From an uncultured Oscillibacter sp. (lineage in GTDB: Bacteria > Bacillota > Clostridia > Oscillospirales > Oscillospiraceae), in assembly GCA_902490355.1 (NCBI GenBank), contig CABUDN010000158.1:1-5119 (forward strand): DNA of 5,119 bases, read 5' to 3'. The translations under genes were made by a program, and so were the position numbers. Of the stretch, positions 1 through 4,916 are shown in pieces; the stretch's first letter is position 1, and every line of letters starts with the position of its first letter. The notes beneath the pieces are model-generated. The model ran no database searches and was not told the origin of the DNA. It saw only the letters and a list, made by a program, of their open reading frames with translations.

Positions 1-44
1 ATAAAGGAATGTGACTGGAGTTCAGACGTGTGCTCTTCCGATCT
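1..44. other. Illumina TruSeq adapter remnant (sequencing artefact)
   Basis: Bases 11-44 are identical to the 34-base TruSeq index-side adapter sequence that runs from GTGACTGGAG to TTCCGATCT. Bases 3-10 (AAAGGAAT) sit where the i7 index belongs, and their reverse complement ATTCCTTT is, from memory, the TruSeq index 27 barcode with its two extra bases. Bases 1-2 (AT) match the end of the flanking P7 sequence. The whole block is therefore untrimmed library adapter in reverse-complement orientation, joined to genomic DNA at about base 45. It should be masked. Any reading frame that starts in it, such as the open frame from base 11, is not a gene. Confidence 0.97.
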
Positions 45-50
45 TTTCAA

Positions 51-103
51 TTGGAGCATTTCTGCGGTTTTTTGCTGATTTTGGGCCATTTTTGCGGTTT
101 TCT
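51..103. repeat. Imperfect 30-bp-period direct repeat upstream of the mraZ promoter
   Basis: Bases 51-73 and 81-103 align without gaps at a period of exactly 30 bp, with 19 of 23 positions identical. The best-conserved core is CATTTCTGCGGTTTT at 57-71 against CATTTTTGCGGTTTT at 87-101 (14 of 15). The stretch is T-rich and ends 16 bp before the -35 box. Only two copies are visible because the adapter begins just upstream, so the array could be longer in the genome. The role is unknown. It may be a fragment of a short tandem repeat or upstream promoter DNA. Confidence 0.6.
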
Positions 104-119
104 TGTCCAAAAAAAAGCC

Positions 120-148
120 TTGCAATTCCAAACGGATTTTCGTATACT
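120..148 (+). promoter_or_regulatory. SigA-type promoter of the mraZ-led dcw operon
   Basis: A -35 box TTGCAA (120-125, 4 of 6 to consensus) lies 17 bp before a -10 box TATACT (143-148, 5 of 6). The expected transcription start is near 155. This gives mraZ a 5' leader of roughly 88 bases. It is the only well-formed promoter before the first gene, which fits the usual promoter upstream of mraZ that drives the head of dcw clusters. Confidence 0.8.
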
Positions 149-159
149 CAAGTCAATGG

Positions 160-179
160 TGGGGAAAAGTGGGTAAAAG
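160..179 (+). promoter_or_regulatory. Tandem MraZ-type boxes (TGGGN, 10-bp period)
   Basis: TGGGG at 160-164 and TGGGT at 170-174 are each followed by the identical spacer AAAAG (165-169, 175-179), so two 10-bp units lie in tandem, one helical turn apart. MraZ proteins are known to bind direct repeats of TGGG-type boxes with about 5-base spacers in front of their own gene and to control the dcw promoter. Here the boxes begin about 12 bp after the -10 box, so bound MraZ would cover the start of the transcript. A related nine-base match, GGGGAAAAG, recurs at 222-230 beside the ribosome binding site. That these are operators is inferred from sequence and position. Confidence 0.7.
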
Positions 180-225
180 GTGCATCATGTGCCAAACAAA
201 CCCCAGTGGAACCCAAAAAACGGGG

Positions 226-245
226 AAAAGGGGGGCGCACATATG
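226..245 (+). promoter_or_regulatory. mraZ ribosome binding site and start block
   Basis: A purine block AAAAGGGGGG (226-235) precedes the ATG at 243-245 with about 7 bases between, which supports that start over the in-frame GTG at 180. The 20 bases ending at the ATG match the 20 bases ending at the murE ATG (4897-4916) at 19 of 20 positions. Confidence 0.75.
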
Positions 246-686
246 GCTCGGCTGTTGGGAAAGTCCAATAACAGCATTGACTCCAAGGGCCGGCTTGTGA
301 TTCCCTCCGCCATGCGGGAAGCACTGGGCGACACCTTTTACATTACCATCGGCGCGGAACATTGCCTGACCATCTACCCCCAGGCCAAGTGGGAGCAGAT
401 GTCGGAGGAAATGGACGAGCTGAGCTATTCGGAGGCCCGTGCACTGACACTCCTCTATGCCAATGCGGTGGAGTGTGAGCCGGATGCTCAGGGACGGGTG
501 CTGATCCCCGCCAATCTTCGCGCCCACGCGGGATTGAAAAAGACAGCCACCATTGTAGGACTCAACTCGTTTGCTGAAATCTGGGACGAGAAGACCTGGA
601 CCGAGCGGGAACAGCGGATGCTGGAAAGCGACGACATGGCCGCGGCCATGGACGCCCTCGCCCGGGCACGCAGAAACCGGGGGTGA
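243..686 (+). CDS. mraZ: Transcriptional regulator MraZ
   Basis: This 147-residue protein has the usual MraZ length and two SpoVT-AbrB type DNA-binding half-domains in tandem. Each carries the family signature: D13-S-K-G-R17-L-V-I-P21 in the first half and D81-A-Q-G-R85-V-L-I-P89 in the second. The segment YANAVECEPDAQGR and the C-terminal EIWDEKTWTE region are also typical. MraZ proteins form ring-shaped oligomers, bind TGGG-type repeats ahead of their own gene and regulate the dcw cluster. The boxes at 160-174 are the expected target, so the gene is probably autoregulated. The ATG at 243 follows a good purine-rich site; the longer frame from GTG 180 adds 21 residues (MHHVPNKPQWN...) that do not look like MraZ. 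The TGA at 684-686 lies inside the rsmH ribosome binding site, so the two genes are probably translationally coupled. Identification is firm. Confidence 0.96.
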   Translation: MARLLGKSNNSIDSKGRLVIPSAMREALGDTFYITIGAEHCLTIYPQAKWEQMSEEMDELSYSEARALTLLYANAVECEPDAQGRVLIPANLRAHAGLKKTATIVGLNSFAEIWDEKTWTEREQRMLESDDMAAAMDALARARRNRG

Positions 687-690
687 GTCG

Positions 691-1635
691 GTGGAATTTC
701 AACACAAGTCGGTACTGCTGCACGAATCCATTGCAGCTTTGAATATCCGCCCCGACGGGGTGTATATTGACGGTACACTGGGCAGGGCAGGGCACTCCAG
801 AGAGATCGCCCAAAGGCTTACAACCGGCCGGCTCATCTGTATCGACCGGGACATGGCGGCCATAGACGCGGCAAAGGAGCGTCTGGCTCCATGGATGGAC
901 CATGTCACGCTGGTCCACCGGAACTTTGCGGAGCTGGGCGACGTCCTGCGGGAGGCAGGCGTCGCCGGCGCCGACGGGATGCTGTTTGATCTGGGGGTTT
1001 CTTCGCCCCAGCTGGATGATGCTTCCCGCGGATTTTCCTACATGCAGGATGCGCCGCTGGATATGCGGATGGACAAGGATTCGCCGCTGACGGCCTACGA
1101 GGTGGTCAACACCTGGAGCGGGGAAGAGCTGCGGCGGATTTTGTACGAATACGGTGAGGAGCGCTATGCCCCCGCCATTGCCCGGGCCATTGTCCGGGCC
1201 CGGGAAAGTGCCCCGGTTGCCACGACCCTGGAACTGGTGGAGATCATTCGGGGCGCCATGCCCCCGGCGGCGCTGCGGGAAAAGCAGCACCCGGCCAAAC
1301 GCAGTTTTCAGGCCATTCGGATTGCCGTCAACGGAGAGCTGGAGGCTTTGAGCCCCATGCTTCGGGCGGCGGTAGACGGGCTGAATCCCGGGGGCCGTCT
1401 GGCAGTCATTACCTTTCATTCTCTGGAGGACCGCATCGTCAAGCGGACCATGCAGGATCTGTCCCGGGGATGTACCTGCCCGCCGGAGTTTCCGGTGTGC
1501 GTGTGCGGGAAGAAACCCAAGATTCGGGTTCTGACCCGCAAGCCCGTTGTGCCCGGAGAGGCGGAGCTGGAGGAGAATCCCCGGGCCAGAAGCGCCAAGC
1601 TCCGGATTGCGGAGAAGTGCGGCGCAGACGAATGA
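691..1635 (+). CDS. rsmH: 16S rRNA (cytosine(1402)-N(4))-methyltransferase RsmH (MraW)
   Basis: This 314-residue protein matches the full length of RsmH, the S-adenosylmethionine-dependent enzyme that methylates N4 of C1402 in the decoding centre of 16S rRNA. Visible family blocks are the N-terminal HKSVLLHESI (5-14), the SAM-binding loop DGTLGRAGHS (27-36), LICIDRD (48-54), the signature FDLGVSSPQLDDASRGFSY (99-117) with PLDMRMD (122-128), HPAKRSFQAIRIAVNGEL (200-217), ITFHSLEDRIVK (240-251) and a C-terminal CTC...CVC cysteine cluster (C261, C263, C270, C272). The start is GTG 691: GGGGGTGA (679-686) is a near-perfect Shine-Dalgarno sequence that overlaps the mraZ stop, and the protein then opens with the typical xFQHKSVLL. 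An upstream in-frame ATG at 571 would run deep into mraZ and is rejected. No truncation or missing motif is seen. Confidence 0.97.
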   Translation: MEFQHKSVLLHESIAALNIRPDGVYIDGTLGRAGHSREIAQRLTTGRLICIDRDMAAIDAAKERLAPWMDHVTLVHRNFAELGDVLREAGVAGADGMLFDLGVSSPQLDDASRGFSYMQDAPLDMRMDKDSPLTAYEVVNTWSGEELRRILYEYGEERYAPAIARAIVRARESAPVATTLELVEIIRGAMPPAALREKQHPAKRSFQAIRIAVNGELEALSPMLRAAVDGLNPGGRLAVITFHSLEDRIVKRTMQDLSRGCTCPPEFPVCVCGKKPKIRVLTRKPVVPGEAELEENPRARSAKLRIAEKCGADE

Positions 1636-1639
1636 ATGA

Positions 1640-1659
1640 AAAAGGGACAAGTCCCTTTT
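1640..1659. repeat. Perfect palindrome in the rsmH-ftsL gap
   Basis: AAAAGGGACAAGTCCCTTTT has nine-base arms (1640-1648 and 1651-1659) that are exact inverted copies around a two-base AA centre. It starts four bases after the rsmH stop and would fold in RNA as a stem with a GC-rich middle and A-U base, ending in UUUU. It could be a weak, possibly bidirectional terminator or attenuator, an operator, or a dispersed intergenic palindrome. A nine-codon open frame (1632-1661, MNEKGTSPF) starts on an ATGA overlap with the rsmH stop and runs through it. I regard that frame as incidental. Confidence 0.65.
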
Positions 1660-1682
1660 GACCAAGATATGGAGTGTGTGGG

Positions 1683-1688
1683 AGGAGG
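1683..1688 (+). promoter_or_regulatory. Ribosome binding site deciding the ftsL start
   Basis: AGGAGG, a complete Shine-Dalgarno core, lies nine bases before GTG 1698. It follows GTG 1674, which has no comparable site upstream, so it selects the shorter protein. Confidence 0.8.
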
Positions 1689-1697
1689 AATTCGATC

Positions 1698-2258
1698 GTG
1701 GCATCTGCAGTGGGGGAACTGCGCTATTACAGCGGTCGTGCCGTCAGCGGCAGTTTGGCGTATGATTTGGATCGGGAGCTCCGGGAGCGGGAGCTGAGCC
1801 ATGCGGGGGAAATGCCCCGGCACAGGGATCAAGTCCGGGAGCAGCCCAAGGTCCGCAGAGTTGCCAAGGTGCAGGTCCGGCAGGCCCAGAAGGTGTCAGC
1901 TGTCACCGTGGTGGGATTTGGAACCGTGATCGCGCTATCCATACTGGTTTTGATGAGCTACATTCAGCTGATGGTGCTTTCTGCCGGAACCGTGGAACTG
2001 CAAAGTGAACTCACGGCGCTGGAGGCGGAAAACGTGACGCTGACCACGCAGTATGAGCAGATGTTTGACCTGGCCTCCGTGAAAGAGGCGGCAGAAGCCG
2101 CCGGCATGGCCAAGCCCAGCAGCAGTCAGGTTTTCTATATTGACCTGAGCGATGGGGACAGCGCTGTGGTTTATCAGGAAGAGGAACCCAGTGTGCTCAG
2201 CCGCCTGCTGGCATCTGTGAGCCACGGAGTCTATGCGGTGGTGGAATATTTCGACTGA
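1698..2258 (+). CDS. ftsL: FtsL-like septum formation protein (FtsL/DivIC family)
   Basis: The 186-residue product has the layout of FtsL, a bitopic membrane protein of the divisome that, with DivIC/FtsB and DivIB/FtsQ partners, activates the septal synthase. It has a charged, basic cytoplasmic N-terminus (about 1-65), one transmembrane segment (about 67-94, VSAVTVVGFGTVIALSILVL), then an extracytoplasmic heptad-like coiled coil (about 97-125, ELQSELTALEAENVTLTTQYE). The block EAAEAAGMAKPSSSQVFYIDL (131-150) matches the alpha-GM-x-P-x-x-x-Q pattern at the end of Gram-positive FtsL coiled coils. Its place between rsmH and a class B PBP is the standard ftsL position. It is longer than Bacillus or E. 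coli FtsL (about 117-121 residues) because of the cytoplasmic extension and an acidic then hydrophobic C-terminal tail (151-186). Overall sequence similarity is low in this family, so the call rests on architecture and synteny. Confidence 0.85.
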   Translation: MASAVGELRYYSGRAVSGSLAYDLDRELRERELSHAGEMPRHRDQVREQPKVRRVAKVQVRQAQKVSAVTVVGFGTVIALSILVLMSYIQLMVLSAGTVELQSELTALEAENVTLTTQYEQMFDLASVKEAAEAAGMAKPSSSQVFYIDLSDGDSAVVYQEEEPSVLSRLLASVSHGVYAVVEYFD

Positions 2259-2267
2259 CCATCGCAC

Positions 2268-2273
2268 TATAAT
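2268..2273 (+). promoter_or_regulatory. Possible -10 box ahead of the PBP gene
   Basis: TATAAT is a perfect -10 hexamer ten bases after the ftsL stop, in a 116-bp gap. No good -35 lies 16-18 bp upstream (AATATT is at the 17-bp position), and the base pattern before it is not an exact extended -10. It could be a weak internal promoter starting near 2280. The parallel with the murE promoter layout raises its standing slightly. Confidence 0.35.
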
Positions 2274-2287
2274 GAAATGGACGAACG

Positions 2288-2320
2288 CGGGGAGTAAGAA
2301 GATACCTTCTTGCTCCCCCG
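2288..2320 (+). promoter_or_regulatory. Long stem-loop in the ftsL-PBP gap
   Basis: Bases 2289-2301 pair with 2306-2318 around an ATAC loop, giving 13 consecutive pairs with a single G-U (T2295-G2312). C2288 can also pair with G2320 if C2319 is bulged. The base of the stem is GGGGAG with CTCCCC. The stem is followed by GTTTCGG, a poor U-tract, so full intrinsic termination is doubtful. Partial attenuation, an mRNA processing site or a 5'-end stabiliser for transcripts starting near 2280 are all possible. Confidence 0.6.
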
Positions 2321-2343
2321 TTTCGGTAGAGCAAACCAGGGAC

Positions 2344-2364
2344 CGGGCCGCAGCCCGAAAGGAG
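2344..2364 (+). promoter_or_regulatory. Small hairpin abutting the PBP ribosome binding site
   Basis: CGGGC (2344-2348) pairs perfectly with GCCCG (2353-2357) around the loop CGCA. The Shine-Dalgarno AAAGGAG begins at the next base (2358-2364) and lies ten bases before ATG 2375. A stable stem ending one base before the Shine-Dalgarno sequence would keep it unpaired or influence ribosome access. The effect on translation is inferred. Confidence 0.55.
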
Positions 2365-2374
2365 AACGCATACC

Positions 2375-4798
2375 ATGGCAATCAATCCCCGCAGAAAAAG
2401 TGACGCGGCCCGCCGGGCCAATCAGGTGATTCGCAGCAGAACCGTGCTGGTAATGGTTCTGCTGGGAGTGTGTACATTTGTGGCGCTGTTCTGGAAGCTC
2501 TATGACCTGCAGATCCGTCAGCATGAGGACCTGCAGGAGCAGGCGGTTTCCCAACAGACCCGCAGCACCGTCATTACGGCCTCCCGCGGCACAATCTACG
2601 ACCGGAATCTCACGCCGTTGGCGCTGTCCGCCACAGCGGAGACGGTGTTCATCTCTCCCAAGGAAATTGAGGAATATGTGGCCTCGCAGGAAACCAAGCA
2701 GGCGGAGGCTCAGGCCGAGGCGGCAGAAAACGGAACGTCCTACACTGCTGCAGAAATTCGGGATGAGGCCTATATTGCCAGGGGGCTGAGCCGGATCCTG
2801 GGAGTGGATGAGGGTACGATCCTGAAAAAAATGGAGAAGACCTATTCTCAGTACGAGATCATCAAACTCCGGGCCGAACAGACGACCGCGGATGAAGTGC
2901 GCAAATTCATCAACGGTCAGATTGATGACGAAGGAAATGCGGTTCCGGAAGGGCAAGAGGTCAAGCTGCGGGGCGTATATATGGAACCGGACTCCAAGCG
3001 GTACTATCCCTATGGTTCCTTGGCCTCCAATGTCATTGGATTTGTGAACGCAGAAAATCAGGGCGGCGTGGGTCTGGAGGCCAAGTACGAAAGCCAGCTG
3101 GAGGGAACTTCCGGCCTGACGGTGACCGCCAAGAATGCCAAAAATACAGACCTGCTGTATCAATATGAGCAATACTACGACGCGGAAAACGGCAACAGTT
3201 TGGTCCTGACCCTGGATGCCACGGTACAGCACTCTCTGGAAAAGAATATGGAGAGCATGCTGGATAAGTTCGATGCCAAAAACGGCGGAACCGGTATTGT
3301 GATGGATGTCAATACCGGGGCCATTATCGCCATGGCCTCCTATCCCAATTATGACCTCCAGGATTACGGCAGCATCTATGATGAAACGCTCCAGGAGCAG
3401 CTGGATGAAAAGCTGGCGGAGCTGGCCAAGAACCGGTCCAGTTATGCCACGGAAGAGGACTACGAAGCGGCGGTATCCAAGGTCACCAGCGAAGTGATGC
3501 AGAGCCAGTGGCGCAACAAGTGCATTGACTCTACCTATGAACCGGGTTCTACCTTTAAGCCCATTACCCTGGCCGCGGCGCTGGAAGAAGGGCTGGTCAA
3601 TCTGAACACCTCCTTCACCTGCAACGGATCCATCTCCGTGCCGGGCTGGAGCAAACCCATTAACTGCTCCAAACGCGCCGGCCATGGCGTGCAGTCTTTG
3701 CAGCAGGCGGTGGGCAACTCCTGCAACCCGGCATTTATCACCATGGGCCTGAAAATCGGCACCGAGAAATATTACGAGTACCTCCAGGCGTTCGGCCTGA
3801 TGGAAAAGACCGGCGTGGATATGATCGGTGAAGTGACCGGCCTGTTTGCCAGCGAGGAGAGCTTTAATTCCAACGTGGTGTCCCTGGCGTCCTATTCCTT
3901 CGGTCAGACCTTTACCGTCACGCCTCTGGCGCTGATTCGGGCACAGGCGGCCTGTATCAACGGGGGCTACCTCTATACGCCCTATGTGGTGGATCAGGTT
4001 TTGGATGACGAAGGCAACATCATTGAACAGCATGAAGTGACTCCCGTACGCCAGGTGATCAGTGAGGAGACGTCCGCCATTGTGCGCCAATGCCTGGAGT
4101 ATGTGGTGGCCAGCGGTACCGGCAAAAACGGCCAGGTGGTGGGCTACCGGATCGGCGGCAAGACCGGTACCGCCGATAAAACCGGCACCGGCGATGTTGT
4201 GGTGTCCTTTATGTGCTTCGCTCCGGCGGATGATCCGCAGTACATCATGCTGCTGACCATGGATACCCCCAGCCGGAATACCGGCGTCTATGTCTCCGGC
4301 GGCAACATGGTGGCGCCGACTGCCAGCCAGATCATGAGCGAAATCCTGCCCCATCTGGGCATTGAGCCGGATTACTCCGCTGAAGAATTGGTGGGAGCCG
4401 ATGCGGCAGTCCCCAATGTGGTGGGGATGTCCGCTGCGGATGCCAAGGCCAAGATGGACAGCGCGGGATTTTCCTACCGGACGGTTGGAAACGGCGACAC
4501 CGTGACCGATCAGACACCTGCGGGCGGCGCCATTGTGCCCAACAACGCCACCATTGTGCTCTACCTGGGAGAGGAAAAACCCGATACCCTCTGTACGGTC
4601 CCCAATGTAGTGGGCAAGACTGCTTCGGAGGCCAACCGCATGTTGACCAATGCAGGGCTGATTATGAAGGTGGCGGGTGCAACCAGTTCCTCTTCGGGCA
4701 ATGTCTATGCTATTTCCCAGTCGCAGGCCGCTGGAACGCAGCTGGCTGCCGGTGAAGTGGTCACCGTTCAGTTTGGTGATAGTTCGGTGTTGGACTAA
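2375..4798 (+). CDS. ftsI: Class B penicillin-binding protein with two PASTA domains (FtsI/PBP2B/SpoVD type)
   Basis: This 807-residue protein is a septal peptidoglycan DD-transpeptidase. It has a basic cytoplasmic N-terminus, one membrane anchor (about 23-40), a dimerisation/pedestal domain that opens with RGTIYDRN (71-78), and a transpeptidase domain (about 300-655) with all three active-site motifs: S392-T-F-K395 (nucleophile serine), S449-C-N451 and K596-T-G598. Two PASTA domains follow, starting at V679 (VPNVVGMSAADAKAKM) and V742 (VPNVVGKTASEANRML). Two PASTA repeats resemble Bacillus PBP2B, whereas SpoVD has one; in clostridia a single gene here often carries either name, so vegetative versus sporulation role cannot be settled. 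It is longer than PBP2B (about 716) partly because of charged Ala/Glu-rich segments at about 102-122 and 335-378. ATG 2375 follows AAAGGAG at ten bases. The upstream FtsL-like protein is the likely activator. No key residue is missing. Confidence 0.95.
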   Translation: MAINPRRKSDAARRANQVIRSRTVLVMVLLGVCTFVALFWKLYDLQIRQHEDLQEQAVSQQTRSTVITASRGTIYDRNLTPLALSATAETVFISPKEIEEYVASQETKQAEAQAEAAENGTSYTAAEIRDEAYIARGLSRILGVDEGTILKKMEKTYSQYEIIKLRAEQTTADEVRKFINGQIDDEGNAVPEGQEVKLRGVYMEPDSKRYYPYGSLASNVIGFVNAENQGGVGLEAKYESQLEGTSGLTVTAKNAKNTDLLYQYEQYYDAENGNSLVLTLDATVQHSLEKNMESMLDKFDAKNGGTGIVMDVNTGAIIAMASYPNYDLQDYGSIYDETLQEQLDEKLAELAKNRSSYATEEDYEAAVSKVTSEVMQSQWRNKCIDSTYEPGSTFKPITLAAALEEGLVNLNTSFTCNGSISVPGWSKPINCSKRAGHGVQSLQQAVGNSCNPAFITMGLKIGTEKYYEYLQAFGLMEKTGVDMIGEVTGLFASEESFNSNVVSLASYSFGQTFTVTPLALIRAQAACINGGYLYTPYVVDQVLDDEGNIIEQHEVTPVRQVISEETSAIVRQCLEYVVASGTGKNGQVVGYRIGGKTGTADKTGTGDVVVSFMCFAPADDPQYIMLLTMDTPSRNTGVYVSGGNMVAPTASQIMSEILPHLGIEPDYSAEELVGADAAVPNVVGMSAADAKAKMDSAGFSYRTVGNGDTVTDQTPAGGAIVPNNATIVLYLGEEKPDTLCTVPNVVGKTASEANRMLTNAGLIMKVAGATSSSSGNVYAISQSQAAGTQLAAGEVVTVQFGDSSVLD

Positions 4799-4834
4799 TA
4801 GCACTTTTTGCGCTTTTTTCGACACGATTCTCCG

Positions 4835-4863
4835 TATACACGGCGTTTTGACGTGCCTATAAT
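4835..4863 (+). promoter_or_regulatory. Probable SigA-type promoter for murE
   Basis: A perfect -10 box TATAAT (4858-4863) has TATACA (4835-4840, 4 of 6 to TTGACA) exactly 17 bp upstream. The expected start is near 4870, giving a leader of about 45 bases. It would give murE and downstream genes their own transcript inside the cluster. The better-looking TTGACG at 4848-4853 is only four bases from the -10 and cannot pair with it. Confidence 0.6.
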
Positions 4864-4870
4864 AAGGCTG

Positions 4871-4887
4871 GGCATGGATGCCATGCC
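4871..4887 (+). promoter_or_regulatory. Perfect 7-bp hairpin or palindrome at the murE transcript start
   Basis: GGCATGG (4871-4877) and CCATGCC (4881-4887) are exact inverted copies around ATG. The element begins eight bases after the -10 box, at about the expected first transcribed base. It is followed by GAACACATG, not a T-run, so it is not an intrinsic terminator. It could be a 5' stem that stabilises the mRNA or a palindromic operator. Confidence 0.55.
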
Positions 4888-4896
4888 GAACACATG

Positions 4897-4916
4897 AAAA
4901 GGGGCGCGCACATATG
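4897..4916 (+). promoter_or_regulatory. murE ribosome binding site and start block, copy of the mraZ block
   Basis: AAAAGGGG (4897-4904) serves as Shine-Dalgarno, nine bases before ATG 4914. The full 20 bases equal the mraZ block at 226-245 except for one base (C4905 against G234). Confidence 0.75.

Noticed and set aside
240..245. CATATG (an NdeI site) at the mraZ and murE starts as a sign of cloning
   Set aside because: Both sites lie in natural gene order with native flanks; apart from the adapter at 1-44 I see no vector sequence.
11..271. An open frame beginning in the first bases
   Set aside because: It starts inside adapter sequence and overlaps the promoter and mraZ out of frame.
187..300. 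A short frame from ATG 187 in the mraZ leader as a possible leader peptide
   Set aside because: It has no Shine-Dalgarno sequence, overlaps the start of mraZ out of frame and shows no attenuator-like codon run or hairpin.
562..1704. A 380-codon minus-strand open frame opposite rsmH
   Set aside because: It is a shadow of a clear RsmH gene, with no family motif and no credible ribosome binding site.
4799..4834. An intrinsic terminator after the PBP gene
   Set aside because: T-runs are present (4805-4809, 4814-4819), but no GC-rich stem lies directly before them. The nearest stem, CGGTGA with TCACCG at 4750-4766, is inside the coding sequence and about 40 bases away.
4848..4863. TTGACG with TATAAT as a promoter pair
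   Set aside because: Only four bases separate them, far short of the 16-18 needed. TATACA at 4835 gives the correct spacing.
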